NCBI GenBank assembly: GCA_022843945.1
Contig: JALHMR010000001.1
Span: 124,001 to 188,000, forward strand
DNA: 64,000 nucleotides
Direction of reading: 5' to 3'
Origin: Rhodospirillaceae bacterium
Lineage (GTDB): Bacteria > Pseudomonadota > Alphaproteobacteria > CACIAM-22H2
The position numbers were made by a program, and so were the translations under genes. Position 1 is the first letter of the stretch. The number at the start of each line of letters is the position of its first letter. Positions 41,919-53,048 of this stretch are shown one piece after another. Below the pieces are notes generated by a model. The model searched no databases. It worked only from the letters and a program-made list of their open reading frames with translations, and was not told the DNA's origin.

Positions 41919-42368
41919 TCAGGCGACGTCGACAGTCCTGCGTTTGCTGCCGGATGGCGTGCTGCGGATCTCGACCTTGCGCACCCGCGATTCCAGCGGC
42001 GGGCGGGTGAGGTCGATGCTCAGCAGGCCGTTGTCGAGCGAGGCACCCGCCACCTCGATGCCGTCGGCCAGCACGAAGGCGCGCTGGAACTGGCGTGCGG
42101 CAATGCCCCGGTGAAGATAGATCCGGGTGTCGTCCTCGTCGGCTTGCTTGCCGCGGATGACAAGCTGGTTGTCCTCGATATGCACCGACAGATCGGCCGT
42201 CGAGAAACCGGCGACCGCCAGCGTGATGCGCAGACCGTTTTCACCGATCTGCTCGATGTTGTAGGGCGGGTATCCCTCGGCCGACGTCTTGGCGATGCGA
42301 TCGAGGGAGCGCTCGAACTGGTCGAAGCCGAGCAGCAACGGATTGTTGAAGAGCGAAAGCCTGGTCAT
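41919..42368 (-). CDS. ibpA: small heat-shock protein (Hsp20/IbpA)
   Basis: 149 residues: MTRLSLFNNPLLLGFDQFER, alpha-crystallin domain (YNIEQIGENGLRITLAVAGF, LYLHRGIAARQFQRAFVLAD-like), a holdase that traps unfolded proteins. ATG 42368 is preceded by GAGG. A heat-shock-type promoter and an 86-nt leader lie upstream. Confidence 0.94.
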   Translation of the reverse strand: MTRLSLFNNPLLLGFDQFERSLDRIAKTSAEGYPPYNIEQIGENGLRITLAVAGFSTADLSVHIEDNQLVIRGKQADEDDTRIYLHRGIAARQFQRAFVLADGIEVAGASLDNGLLSIDLTRPPLESRVRKVEIRSTPSGSKRRTVDVA

Positions 42369-42460
42369 CCTTGGCATCCTCGCTGAAGCAATGCCTGCCT
42401 GGGCCACCGGGCCGGTATGGCCTCGGTTGCCAGCGACCCCGAAGGCGCCGCTGTCATCCC

Positions 42461-42489
42461 ATATGGTTACGCCCGTCCCGCCGGTCAAG
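42461..42489 (-). promoter_or_regulatory. candidate RpoH (heat-shock) promoter of hsp20
   Basis: On the minus strand CTTGAC (42489-42484), a 17-bp spacer and CCATAT (42466-42461) resemble heat-shock sigma promoters. Transcription would begin near 42454 and leave a leader of about 86 nt. Confidence 0.5.
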
Positions 42490-42556
42490 CGGCGGGGCCG
42501 AATCCTGCCTGCCGGTCAACGATCTAGCCGGAACCTGAAGCCGGCCCACAGGCATG

Positions 42557-42586
42557 AAAAAAGCCCGGCGGAGAGCCGCCGGGCTT
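42557..42586 (-). terminator. intrinsic terminator after tRNA-Ala
   Basis: AAGCCCGGCGG (42561-42571) pairs with CCGCCGGGCTT (42576-42586), loop AGAG, followed on the minus strand by a TTTTTT run (42562-42557). Confidence 0.92.
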
Positions 42587-42591
42587 GGATT

Positions 42592-42667
<76 letters not shown>

Positions 42668-42751
42668 AAACTCGTTCGGTCACCCCGCCTGGGGGCGGAT
42701 GACACGGCTGCAAACTACCATAGGGTCAAGGCGAACGGCCACGACCTCGAA

Positions 42752-43087
42752 TTAGCGTTCTTCCTCGTCGACGTTGTCGACGACCTCGGCCACGTCCTCG
42801 TCGTCCTCGCCGAGTTCCGACGTGTCCTCGATGACCTCGTCTTCCTTCTCGTCGCCCGTCTCGGCGACCTCTTCCTCGATCGGCTCCAGCTCGGCCGCTT
42901 CGACCGGCTGCGGAACGGGGACCGGGCGTGGTGCCGGCGCCGGCTTGGTACGCTTGTTCTTGAGCACGGCCTCAGGATCGAATTCCACCCCGCATTTCGG
43001 GCAGATGATCGGGTCCTTCTCGAGATCGTAGAACCGCGCAGTACACGACTGGCAGGTCCGCTTGAGACCCCTGTTGGGTTTCGCCAC
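42752..43087 (-). CDS. TIGR02300 family zinc-ribbon protein with acidic tail
   Basis: 111 residues: AKPNRGLKRTCQSCTARFYD (FYDLN motif), CxxC...CPKCGVEFDP zinc ribbon, a Pro-rich middle and a very acidic C-terminus. This is the alphaproteobacterial FYDLN-acid family of unknown function. The start is GTG 43087 with GGAG nine bases upstream. It lies divergent from aroA and upstream of tRNA-Ala. Confidence 0.9.
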   Translation of the reverse strand: MAKPNRGLKRTCQSCTARFYDLEKDPIICPKCGVEFDPEAVLKNKRTKPAPAPRPVPVPQPVEAAELEPIEEEVAETGDEKEDEVIEDTSELGEDDEDVAEVVDNVDEEER

Positions 43088-43282
43088 TAGCAACACTCCC
43101 AGTATGGGCCGGAAAATCGGCTGCGACATGCCACGCCCCGGTGGCCCTGTCAACAATGCACCGGGGCAGCCGCTGGAGCCGACGCGGCCGCGCCACGCCC
43201 ACGGTACCCGGCCGCCCCTTCGCCCTGTTGCCGCGCGCATCCGATATGCTAGACGAAGGCCGTTTCCAAGGAGTTTCCTCGC

Positions 43283-44653
43283 GTGACCGTGACGGGCGCC
43301 ATTCCGCCCGGACCCGTGACCGCCCGCCCCGGCAAAGCCCTGGCTGGCGACATCACGGTGCCCGGCGACAAGTCGATTTCGCACCGCGCGCTGATGTTCG
43401 GCGCCCTGGCGGTCGGCGAGACGGTCATCCATGGCCTGCTCGAGGGCGAGGACGTGCACCGCACGGCGGCGGCGATGCGAGCCCTGGGTGCCGAGGTCAC
43501 GCGCGACAAGGACGGTACCTGGCATGTGCGCGGGCGGGGCATCGGGGGCTTGAGCGAGCCGGCCGACGTGCTGGACATGGGCAACTCGGGCACCAGCGCG
43601 CGGCTGCTGCTCGGCATCCTGGCGACAGCCCCCTTCACGACCTTCCTGACCGGCGACGCCAGCCTGCGACGCCGGCCGATGGCCCGGGTCGCGACCCCGC
43701 TGGAGCGTATCGGCGCCCGCTTCCTGGCGCGGGGCGCCGCGGACGGCAAGCTGCTGCTGCCGCTGGCCATCACCGGCACGGCCGATCCGCTGCCGATCTC
43801 CTACACGCTGCCCGTCGCTTCGGCGCAGGTGAAATCGGCGATCCTGCTCGCCGGGCTGGGTACGCCGGGCGAGACCACGGTCATCGAAAAAGCACCGACC
43901 CGCGACCATACCGAGCTCATGCTGCGGCACTTTGGTGCCACGGTAACCGTGGCAAAGACTCCCGATGGCAGCGCCATCACCGTCGTCGGCCAGCCCGAGC
44001 TTTCCGGCCGCAGCGTGCAGGTGCCGGCCGACCCGTCCTCGGCCGCCTTCCCGCTGGTCGCGGCGCTGCTCATTCCGGGCTCGCGCGTCACGGTAAGCAA
44101 TGTCGGCCTCAACCCGCGCCGCGCCGGTCTCTACGACACGCTGCGCGAGATGGGTGCCGACGTGACCATCAGCCGGCCGCGCACCGAGGCCGGCGAGCCG
44201 GTGGGCGATATCACCGCCGCGGCCAGCGAGCTCAAGGGTGTCGAAGTGCCGCCCGAGCGCGCCCCCAGCATGATCGACGAGTACCCGATCCTGGCCGTAG
44301 CCGCGTCCTTCGCCAGGGGCGATACCAAGATGCGGGGCCTGGGCGAGCTGCGGGTCAAGGAAAGCGACCGGCTGTCGGCGATTGCCACCGGGCTCAAGGC
44401 CTGCGGCGTCGAGGTCTTGGTCGACGGCGACGACCTGATCGTGCGCGGCAAGGGCGCGCGCGCGGCCGGGCTCAGCGCCGGTGTGGCGCCGATCCCCACC
44501 CATCTCGATCACCGCATCGCCATGTCGTTCCTGGTCATGGGCCTGGCGGCGCAGAATGCGACGGTGGTCGACGACGCGACCCCCATCGACACCAGCTTCC
44601 CGGGCTTCCTCGCCCTGATGCGCGGGCTGGGCGCCGACATCGCCACCTCATGA
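43283..44653 (+). CDS. aroA: 3-phosphoshikimate 1-carboxyvinyltransferase (EPSP synthase)
   Basis: 456 residues: [77 protein letters not shown]. It joins shikimate-3-phosphate and PEP in the aromatic pathway. The [11 protein letters not shown] loop with Ala after Ser is of class II (glyphosate-tolerant-like) pattern rather than the Gly-Thr-Ala-x-R of E. coli; this is a motif impression. Start GTG 43283 follows AAGGAG. cmk overlaps its stop. Confidence 0.96.
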   Translation: MTVTGAIPPGPVTARPGKALAGDITVPGDKSISHRALMFGALAVGETVIHGLLEGEDVHRTAAAMRALGAEVTRDKDGTWHVRGRGIGGLSEPADVLDMGNSGTSARLLLGILATAPFTTFLTGDASLRRRPMARVATPLERIGARFLARGAADGKLLLPLAITGTADPLPISYTLPVASAQVKSAILLAGLGTPGETTVIEKAPTRDHTELMLRHFGATVTVAKTPDGSAITVVGQPELSGRSVQVPADPSSAAFPLVAALLIPGSRVTVSNVGLNPRRAGLYDTLREMGADVTISRPRTEAGEPVGDITAAASELKGVEVPPERAPSMIDEYPILAVAASFARGDTKMRGLGELRVKESDRLSAIATGLKACGVEVLVDGDDLIVRGKGARAAGLSAGVAPIPTHLDHRIAMSFLVMGLAAQNATVVDDATPIDTSFPGFLALMRGLGADIATS

Positions 44654-45291
44654 TCATTGCCATCGATGGGCCGGCGGCGGCGGGCAAGGGCACGCTCGCA
44701 CGTCGGCTTGCCGACCATTTCGGGCTCGCCTTCCTCGACACCGGCAGCCTCTATCGCGCCGTCGGCGCCAAGGTGCTGCGCGCCGGCCAGGACCCCGCGC
44801 ACAACAAAGCGGCGAAGAGCGCGGCCGAGAGCCTGTCCCCGGCCGATCTCCAGGCGCCGGAGCTGCGCACGGAGGCCGTCGGCGCCGCGGCGTCGGTGGT
44901 CGCCGCCCAGCCGGCCGTGCGCGACGCCCTGCTCGCCTTTCAGCGCAACTTCGCCCGCCGGCCCCCCGGCGGCGCCAAGGGCGCCGTGCTCGACGGCCGC
45001 GATATCGGCACGGTCATCTGCCCCGAGCCGGACGTGGTTAAATTCTTCGTCCATGCCTCGCCGGAAGCCCGGGCGGAGCGGAGATTCAAGGAGTTGCAGG
45101 CCAAGGGGGATTCCGCTACATACGCGCGCGTTCTGCAGGACATGAACGATCGCGACACCCGCGACGCCAGCCGCGGCGTCGCCGCCCTGAAAAAGGCGGC
45201 CGACGCCTATGACCTTGATACAACGGGATTATCCCCGGATCAGGTGTTCGAAAAGGCCCTGGCTCACATTCAGTCCCGCAGCCGCGCCTAG
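44650..45291 (+). CDS. cmk: cytidylate kinase
   Basis: 213 residues: [20 protein letters not shown] (P-loop), [37 protein letters not shown]-rich lid region [10 protein letters not shown]. It phosphorylates CMP/dCMP. ATG 44650 overlaps the aroA stop (ATGA). aroA-cmk-rpsA is a conserved order. Confidence 0.95.
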   Translation: MIIAIDGPAAAGKGTLARRLADHFGLAFLDTGSLYRAVGAKVLRAGQDPAHNKAAKSAAESLSPADLQAPELRTEAVGAAASVVAAQPAVRDALLAFQRNFARRPPGGAKGAVLDGRDIGTVICPEPDVVKFFVHASPEARAERRFKELQAKGDSATYARVLQDMNDRDTRDASRGVAALKKAADAYDLDTTGLSPDQVFEKALAHIQSRSRA

Positions 45292-45381
45292 GGATCGTCC
45301 CTAGGTCGCGAACCTCAGCCCCGGCGTCGGCTGGCCGCATGGTGCGGCACGGGACGACCGGCATACGGAAGAAGGATTTCC

Positions 45382-47070
<1,689 letters not shown>

Positions 47071-47076
47071 CCAGAC

Positions 47077-47102
47077 CGGCCGGGCCGCCTCCGGGCGGCC
47101 CG
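47077..47102 (+). terminator. GC-rich hairpin after rpsA
   Basis: GCCGGGCCGCC (47077-47087) pairs perfectly with GGCGGCCCGGC (47092-47102). No long U-run follows, so it may be a weak terminator or 3'-end protector in the 75-bp gap to sppA. Confidence 0.55.
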
Positions 47103-47145
47103 GCTTGCCTGCTTGCTTCCGGCTACTGCCTAACTGAGGGCCTGC

Positions 47146-48090
47146 ATGTTGTCCTCAACGCCGCTGCCGCCCGACCCCGATACGCTGGTCGATCGTCGCC
47201 GCCTGAAGCGCCAGGTATCCGGCTGGCGCCTGGCGGCGATGGTCGCCGCGGTGGCCGCGATTGCCGCGGGGGTGGGCCGGCTCGGCCTGCTCGACAGCGG
47301 CGAGCACGTCGCCGTCCTCGCGGTCAGCGGCCTGATCACCGACGACACCGATCGCAACCGGGCGCTGAGGCAGGTCGGGGACGACGACGGCGCCAAGGCC
47401 GTCCTCATCCGCATCGACAGCCCCGGCGGCACCGTCGTGGGTGGCGAGAGCCTGTTCCGCCAGCTGCGCGCCATCGCCGCCAAGAAACCGGTGGTGGCCG
47501 TGCTGGGCGAAGTCGCGGCCTCGGGCGGGTATATGGTGGCGCTCGCCGCCGACCACATCGTCGCCCGCGAGGGTACGATCACTGGCTCGATCGGCGTCAT
47601 CATGCAGACGACCGATATTACTGGCATGCTGGCCAAGCTCGGGATCGAGGCCGAGGCCATCAAGAGCGGCCCTCTCAAAGCCGTCCCCTCGCCGCTGGAG
47701 CGCCTGACCGAGGAAGGCCGCGCCGCCACCAAACGGCTGGTCGACGACATGTACGACATGTTCGTCACCATGGTCGCCGACCGCCGGGGCCTGCCCCACG
47801 CGCGTGCCCTCGAGCTGGCGGACGGACGGATCTACACGGGCCGCCAGGCCCGGGCGGCCAACCTGATCGACACGCTGGGCGGTGAAATGGAGGCCCGGGA
47901 ATGGCTGGCCGGCCGCGGCGTACCGCGCAGCTTGCCCGCCCGCAAGATCGAGATCGACAAGGAAGATGAGTTCTGGTCCAGCCTGGTCCGCAGCACGGTC
48001 CGGGCCGTGACCGGAAAAACGTATTTCTCTGAGAGACTTACCCTTGACGGCCTAGTGGCCGTCTGGCACCCTGATTTGTGGATACGCTAG
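47146..48090 (+). CDS. sppA: signal peptide peptidase SppA (S49)
   Basis: 314 residues. One N-terminal membrane anchor (about 28-48), then the ClpP-like S49 fold: [12 protein letters not shown], catalytic Ser126 in EVAASGGYM, general-base Lys178 in [12 protein letters not shown]. It degrades cleaved signal peptides in the membrane. Confidence 0.95.
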   Translation: MLSSTPLPPDPDTLVDRRRLKRQVSGWRLAAMVAAVAAIAAGVGRLGLLDSGEHVAVLAVSGLITDDTDRNRALRQVGDDDGAKAVLIRIDSPGGTVVGGESLFRQLRAIAAKKPVVAVLGEVAASGGYMVALAADHIVAREGTITGSIGVIMQTTDITGMLAKLGIEAEAIKSGPLKAVPSPLERLTEEGRAATKRLVDDMYDMFVTMVADRRGLPHARALELADGRIYTGRQARAANLIDTLGGEMEAREWLAGRGVPRSLPARKIEIDKEDEFWSSLVRSTVRAVTGKTYFSERLTLDGLVAVWHPDLWIR

Positions 48091-48149
48091 GGACGCTGTC
48101 CCATTGCGTGGTCCAATACCGCCCCGGCAACAGGTGTGCCCCGCGCGCC

Positions 48150-48434
48150 ATGACCAAGTCGGAACTCATCCTGAAGCTCGCTGAGCGTAATCCGCATCTC
48201 TATCAGCGGGACGTGGAGCGGATCGTGTCGACCGTGTTCGACGAAATCACCTCGGCGCTGGCCCGCGGCGACCGGGTCGAGTTGCGTGGTTTCGGCGCCT
48301 TTTCGGTCAAGCGACGCCAGTCGCGGACCGGCCGCAATCCGCGGACCGGGGAAGCCGTCCAGGTCTCCGAGAAGGCGGTGCCGTTCTTCAAGACCGGCAA
48401 AGAGCTGCGCGAAAAGCTCAATACCAAGGGTTGA
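48150..48434 (+). CDS. ihfB: integration host factor beta subunit
   Basis: 94 residues: [53 protein letters not shown]-bending HU/IHF family, dimerises with IhfA; the beta assignment rests on MTKSEL and the rpsA-sppA-ihfB context. A 9-bp hairpin lies just after the gene at 48453-48473. Confidence 0.95.
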   Translation: MTKSELILKLAERNPHLYQRDVERIVSTVFDEITSALARGDRVELRGFGAFSVKRRQSRTGRNPRTGEAVQVSEKAVPFFKTGKELREKLNTKG

Positions 48435-48452
48435 GTCCGGGGGGACTGAGCC

Positions 48453-48473
48453 GCCGCCGGAAGGTCCGGCGGC
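48453..48473 (+). terminator. hairpin after ihfB
   Basis: GCCGCCGGA (48453-48461) pairs with TCCGGCGGC (48465-48473). No U-run, so it may mark the ihfB mRNA end or weaken read-through into lapA. Confidence 0.4.
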
Positions 48474-48504
48474 CCGCGGCGATTTACGCATCGGATAGGC
48501 GCCG

Positions 48505-48858
48505 ATGAAGCTCTTGTTCTGGATCGTCGGCCTTCCTTTGCTGCTCATCGCGGCCTTTTTCGCCATCGCCAATCGCGAATCCGTTTCCGTCAGCCTCTGG
48601 CCACTGGCTGATGCCGTGCACGTGCCGCTCTTTGTGGCCATCGTGGCGCCCCTCTATCTGGGATTTTTGCTCGGCGCGGGGGCGGTGTGGATCGCCGGTG
48701 GGCGGATGCGGGCGCGGGCTCGCGACGCCAGCCGCCGCGCGGCAGCACTCGAGCAGGAGAATGCCGCCCTGAGGACGCGTCTCGACCAGGTGGCGCCAGG
48801 CCAGCCGGCTGCCGGGCTGGTTGAGCGTGGGACCCACCTGCCGGTGCCGCTTCCCTGA
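48505..48858 (+). CDS. lapA: LapA domain (DUF1049) membrane protein
   Basis: 117 residues: FWIVGLPLLLIAAFFAIANR then VPLFVAIVAPLYLGFLLGAG (two membrane helices) and a cytoplasmic coiled coil. This is the LapA/YciS-like family, whose E. coli member helps LapB control LPS synthesis. Shares 1 bp with the next gene (TGATG). Confidence 0.82.
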   Translation: MKLLFWIVGLPLLLIAAFFAIANRESVSVSLWPLADAVHVPLFVAIVAPLYLGFLLGAGAVWIAGGRMRARARDASRRAAALEQENAALRTRLDQVAPGQPAAGLVERGTHLPVPLP

Positions 48859-49814
48859 TGCGGGTGCTCGGGGCCAGCGCGGTCGAGGCCGCCCTCGAGA
48901 CCGAGGCGCTGGTCGAAAAGCTGCGCGAGGTTTTCCGCACGGCGGTGACCGTCCCGCCACGCGAGCACTACTCGATACCGGTTCCCAACAGTCCCGATGC
49001 GACGCTCCTGGTGATGCCTGCCTGGCAGGAAAACCGCTACATCGGGGTCAAGATCGTCAGCGTCTTTCCCGGGAACGGCGCCAAGAACCTGCCGTCGGTC
49101 ATGGGCTCGTATGTCCTCATATCCGCGCGCACCGGCGAGCCGCTGGCCACGATCGACGGCCGTATGCTCACCCTGCGGCGCACCGCCGCCGCCTCGGCGC
49201 TGGCTGCCAAATATCTCGCCCGGGCCGATGCCCATCGCCTGCTGATGATCGGCACCGGTGCGCTGGCCCCGCATCTCATCCGCGCCCACGCGACGGTGCG
49301 GCCGATCCGCGAGGTGGTGATCTGGGGGCGGACACCGGAAAAGGCTGTCACGCTCGCCCGCATCCTTCACAGCCGATACCTCACGGTAACCGCCACGACC
49401 GATCTCGAATCGGCGGTACGTGGCGCCGATGTTATTTCCTGCGCCACGCTGTCGCGCGAACCGCTGATTCGCGGCGAGTGGCTGAAACAAGGCCAGCACG
49501 TCGACCTGGTTGGCGGCTTCACGCCGGAGATGCGCGAAGCGGATGACGTGGTGATCGAGCGGGCCCGCATCTATGTCGACACGCCCGTCGCGCTCAAGGA
49601 AGCCGGCGATATCGTGCAGCCGCTGCAATCCGGCCTGCTGATGGAGAAGATGATCGCCGGCGACCTCGCGGAACTGGCGCAGGGCCGCTGCCACGGGCGC
49701 AGCTTCTACAACCAGATCACGCTGTTCAAATCGGTCGGCACGGCGATCGAGGACCTGGCCGCGGCAATGCTGCTTTTCGAGCAGACGCGCGAGGAGCGAA
49801 CGACACTGCGATGA
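48858..49814 (+). CDS. ornithine cyclodeaminase/mu-crystallin family protein
   Basis: 318 residues, Rossmann-type: GVKIVSVFPGNGAKNLPSVM, LLMIGTGALAPHLIRAHATV, VDLVGGFTPEMREADDVVIE. Members deaminate ornithine to proline or reduce ketimines such as 1-pyrroline-2-carboxylate. With the LysE exporter and FAD oxidoreductase it forms an amino-acid cassette set into a conserved block. Confidence 0.86.
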   Translation: MRVLGASAVEAALETEALVEKLREVFRTAVTVPPREHYSIPVPNSPDATLLVMPAWQENRYIGVKIVSVFPGNGAKNLPSVMGSYVLISARTGEPLATIDGRMLTLRRTAAASALAAKYLARADAHRLLMIGTGALAPHLIRAHATVRPIREVVIWGRTPEKAVTLARILHSRYLTVTATTDLESAVRGADVISCATLSREPLIRGEWLKQGQHVDLVGGFTPEMREADDVVIERARIYVDTPVALKEAGDIVQPLQSGLLMEKMIAGDLAELAQGRCHGRSFYNQITLFKSVGTAIEDLAAAMLLFEQTREERTTLR

Positions 49815-50446
49815 CCCTGCCCGAACTGGACCTGCTGCTCGCCTTCGCGGCAGCCGCCACGGTGCTGGCGCTGACGCCCGGGCCCGACATGGCCTACGTG
49901 GCCGCGCGCACCTTGGCCGGCGGCCGCTCTCAAGGCGTGGCGGCGGCTTTCGGCGTGCTGGCTGGTATCGTCGTGCACACGATCTTTGCTTCGGTCGGCT
50001 TGAGCTCCTTGTTCCAGCACTCGCAACTCGCCTTCGATATCGTCAAATATTGCGGCGCCGCCTACCTCGTGTGGCTGGCCGTCAGGATGTGGCGCGAGAG
50101 CGGTGCCCAGGAAGCCGCGCGCGTCGGAACGTCGAGCGGACTTGCCCGCGTGTTCAGCGAAGGCATGCTGACCAACCTTCTGAACCCCAAGGTCGCGCTC
50201 TTCTTCCTCGCCCTGCTGCCCCAGTTTGTGGCTGCGCATAAGGGTGGCGTTGCCAGCCAGATGATCGTGCTTGGTCTGACGATGATCGCGATCGGCGTCA
50301 TCGTCTTGCTGGGGGTCGTTTTCATGACCGCCCGTGCAGGCATCGCGGCGCGCGGCTCGACGCGCGTCGGGCCCTGGCTCCGCCGTATCACCGCACTGCT
50401 GTTCGTTGGTTTGGCTGTCCGTCTCGCCCTGGCCCAGCGTTCATAA
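49811..50446 (+). CDS. LysE family amino-acid translocator
   Basis: 211 residues, six membrane helices: LALTPGPDMAYVAARTLAGG (LysE/RhtB signature), NLLNPKVALFFLALLPQFV. It exports amino acids or homologous metabolites. ATGA overlap with the cyclodeaminase-like gene. Confidence 0.9.
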   Translation: MTLPELDLLLAFAAAATVLALTPGPDMAYVAARTLAGGRSQGVAAAFGVLAGIVVHTIFASVGLSSLFQHSQLAFDIVKYCGAAYLVWLAVRMWRESGAQEAARVGTSSGLARVFSEGMLTNLLNPKVALFFLALLPQFVAAHKGGVASQMIVLGLTMIAIGVIVLLGVVFMTARAGIAARGSTRVGPWLRRITALLFVGLAVRLALAQRS

Positions 50447-50458
50447 GATGGGGCGTTC

Positions 50459-51610
50459 GTGAAGATCATCATCGTCGGCGCCGGGATCATGGGCCTGTCC
50501 GCCGCCTGGGCGCTGCAGCGCGACGGGCACGAGGTCGCGGTCTTCGAGCAAGGGTCGATCCCCAACCCGCTGGGCTCGTCCGTGGATGAGCACCGCCTGA
50601 TCCGCCATCCCTACGGGGGCGAGCGCGGCTACACTCGCATGATCAATGCCGCCTATGCGGCCTGGGATCTGCTCTGGACCGATCTCGGTACCCGGCACTA
50701 CGCGGCGACCCGCACGCTGGTCCTCGACCGGGGCGACCTCTGGACCCGCCGGACCAAAGAGGCTCTGCGCGATGAAAACATCGCCTTTGAGCAACTACCC
50801 GCAGCAACACTGGCCCACCGCTTTCCCTTGCTGAGCAGCGAAGGACTCTCCGGCGCAATGTTGCTGGAAACCGGCGGCACGCTGTTCGCCGGCACCATCG
50901 TCGCGGATCTCGTCCGGCACTTGCGCTCGCGCGGCGTGCGGATCGAGGCACAGCGTCCGGTGCGCGCGGTCGATCCCGACAAGGCACAGGTCACGCTCGG
51001 CGACGGCATGACGCTTGCGGCTGACCGTTTGATCGTGGCCGCCGGACCCTGGTTGCCGCGGCTTCTGCCGGCGCTGGGCTCGCGGGTCACGCCGTCGCGG
51101 CAGGTCGTCGTCTATCTGACGCCGCCGCCCGATCTCGCCGACACCTGGCAACGCCATCCCATGATCCTGGATATCGATCACAGCGCCGGCTTCTATCTGG
51201 TACCACCGCGGCCGCTGCCGACCGGTGGCGTCTCGGGCCTCAAGATCGGCGATCACCGTTTCTCGCTGACCGGCGATCCGGACCGTGACCGCGAGGCCAC
51301 CGCCGAGGAGGCGCGCCAGATCATCGCCCAGGTCGGCGGGCGGCTGCGCGGCCTGGAACGCTATCAGGTCCGCGAGGCCAAGACCTGCTTCTACGATGTC
51401 GAAGCGAATGAGCGGTTCATCGTCGAGCCGGTCGGCGCCCATGGCTGGGTGATGAGTGGTTTCTCCGGCCATGGCTTCAAGTTCGGCACCCTGCTCGGCC
51501 TCGAACTGGCCCGTACGATCCGCGGTGAACGCGCGGCGGGCCGCCTCACCGAGTGGGCGGCGGGCTGGCTGTCCCCCGAATCGCCGGCCGTGCTAGAAAG
51601 CGACTCCTGA
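50459..51610 (+). CDS. FAD-dependent amino-acid/amine oxidase (DAO, sarcosine-oxidase-like)
   Basis: 383 residues: KIIIVGAGIMGLSAAWALQR (FAD dinucleotide fold), EHRLIRHPYGGERGYTRMI, and a late CFYDVEANERFIVEP...GFSGHGFKFG. This is the monomeric sarcosine/N-methyltryptophan-oxidase-like pattern. It oxidises a secondary amine or amino acid, making an aldehyde and peroxide. GTG start 50459. Last gene of the cassette. Confidence 0.87.
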   Translation: MKIIIVGAGIMGLSAAWALQRDGHEVAVFEQGSIPNPLGSSVDEHRLIRHPYGGERGYTRMINAAYAAWDLLWTDLGTRHYAATRTLVLDRGDLWTRRTKEALRDENIAFEQLPAATLAHRFPLLSSEGLSGAMLLETGGTLFAGTIVADLVRHLRSRGVRIEAQRPVRAVDPDKAQVTLGDGMTLAADRLIVAAGPWLPRLLPALGSRVTPSRQVVVYLTPPPDLADTWQRHPMILDIDHSAGFYLVPPRPLPTGGVSGLKIGDHRFSLTGDPDRDREATAEEARQIIAQVGGRLRGLERYQVREAKTCFYDVEANERFIVEPVGAHGWVMSGFSGHGFKFGTLLGLELARTIRGERAAGRLTEWAAGWLSPESPAVLESDS

Positions 51611-51620
51611 AGGAGCAGCC

Positions 51621-52325
51621 ATGGCCGACCCCGCCGCCCGGATTATCGTTGCCATCGACCGCATGACGCTGGCCGACGCGCATGCCGATGTCGGGCGCCT
51701 CGGCGAGCGTGCCTCCTGCCTCAAGCTCGGCCTGGAGTTCTTCGTCGCCAATGGTCCGCAGGGCGTACGCGCCGTGGCCGGCCCGGCCCCGCTGTTCCTT
51801 GATCTCAAGCTGCACGATATCCCGAACACGGTCGCGGGCGGCGTGCGCTCGGCCTGCAGCGTCAATCCCCGCTTCCTCACCATCCATACCTCCGGCGGCG
51901 AAGCGATGATGCGCGCCGCGGTTGACGCCGCGAAAGCGGCCGGCTCGTCGCGACCCAAACTGCTCGGCATCACCGTCCTCACCAGCCTCGATGACAGTGA
52001 CCTCGCGGCGGTCGGCCAGAGCACGCCGATGCGCGACCAGGCGCGCCGCCTGGCGGCCTTGGCCCAGAAGTCCGGCCTCGATGGCGTGGTCTGCTCGGCC
52101 CATGAGCTGGGCGCGCTGCGCGCCGAATGCGGCAAGGACTTCCTGCTGGTGACACCCGGCATCCGGCCAAGCTGGACGACGGCGCAGGACCAGAAGCGCG
52201 CCACCACGCCCGCGGAGGCCATCCGCCTGGGCGCCGATTACTTGGTGATCGGCCGGCCGATCACCCAATCGGACGATCCCGCCGCGGCCCTCGCGCGCAT
52301 CGCCGCCGAAATCGAAGCCGGCTGA
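51621..52325 (+). CDS. pyrF: orotidine 5'-phosphate decarboxylase
   Basis: 234 residues, TIM barrel with the catalytic LFLDLKLHDIPNTVAGG array and TPGIRP...QKRATTPAEAI phosphate site. It makes UMP from OMP. ATG 51621 follows GAAGGAG. Followed by trpF two bases after its stop. Confidence 0.96.
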   Translation: MADPAARIIVAIDRMTLADAHADVGRLGERASCLKLGLEFFVANGPQGVRAVAGPAPLFLDLKLHDIPNTVAGGVRSACSVNPRFLTIHTSGGEAMMRAAVDAAKAAGSSRPKLLGITVLTSLDDSDLAAVGQSTPMRDQARRLAALAQKSGLDGVVCSAHELGALRAECGKDFLLVTPGIRPSWTTAQDQKRATTPAEAIRLGADYLVIGRPITQSDDPAAALARIAAEIEAG

Positions 52326-52327
52326 GC

Positions 52328-52966
52328 ATGGCCCTCGAGGTCAAGATCTGCGGGCTGAACTCGCCCGAGGCGGTGCGCGCCGCCGCCACGGCGGATTACG
52401 GGGGATTCGTTTTCTACGAACGCAGCCCGCGATACGTTTCCCCGGTGCAGGCCGCATCCTTGGCTGGCGACCTGCCCAAACAGGTTCAGCGCGTGGCGCT
52501 GCTGGTGGATGTCGATGACGCCTTCCTGCGCGCCCTGCTGCAGGAGTTCCGCCCCGATCTTCTGCAGCTTCACGGCCGCGAGACGCCCGAACGCGTGGCA
52601 GCGATCAGGCAGGCTTTCGGCATTCCCGTGATGAAGGCCATCTCGGTCCGCCAGGCCGAGGATGTCGCACGGGCTGCGGCCTATGCCACCGTGGCCAACC
52701 GCCTGCTCTTCGATGCCAAGCCGCCGGAGCGTGCCGGTGCGCTGCCCGGCGGCAATGCCACGTCGTTTGACTGGACGCTGCTCGCCGGCAAGCGTTTCGC
52801 GCTGCCGGCCATGCTTTCGGGCGGCCTGACCAGCGAAAATCTGGCCGAGGCGGTGCGCGTCTCGGGGGTCTCGGCGGTCGATGTCTCGTCGGGTGTGGAG
52901 GATGCGCCGGGCAAGAAAAATCCATTGAAGATCAAAGACTTCATAAAGACCGCCCGCAGCCTGTGA
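52328..52966 (+). CDS. trpF: phosphoribosylanthranilate isomerase
   Basis: 212 residues: EVKICGLNSPEAVRAAATAD, YGGFVFYERSPRYVSP, LQLHGRETPERV, and the late LSGGLTSENLAEAV, VDVSSGVEDAPGKK. It carries out the third step of tryptophan synthesis from anthranilate. Confidence 0.96.
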   Translation: MALEVKICGLNSPEAVRAAATADYGGFVFYERSPRYVSPVQAASLAGDLPKQVQRVALLVDVDDAFLRALLQEFRPDLLQLHGRETPERVAAIRQAFGIPVMKAISVRQAEDVARAAAYATVANRLLFDAKPPERAGALPGGNATSFDWTLLAGKRFALPAMLSGGLTSENLAEAVRVSGVSAVDVSSGVEDAPGKKNPLKIKDFIKTARSL

Positions 52967-53048
52967 CAGGCTGTACCGAGACAAGTAAAGTCTCGCCTCC
53001 CGCCCGCCCGTATGGTTTATAGGCGGGCCAACCCGCACCCCCGAGACC

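Noticed and set aside
43090-44512. Upstream extension of the TIGR02300 frame over aroA
   Set aside because: The real start is GTG 43087; the extension is antisense to aroA and matches nothing.
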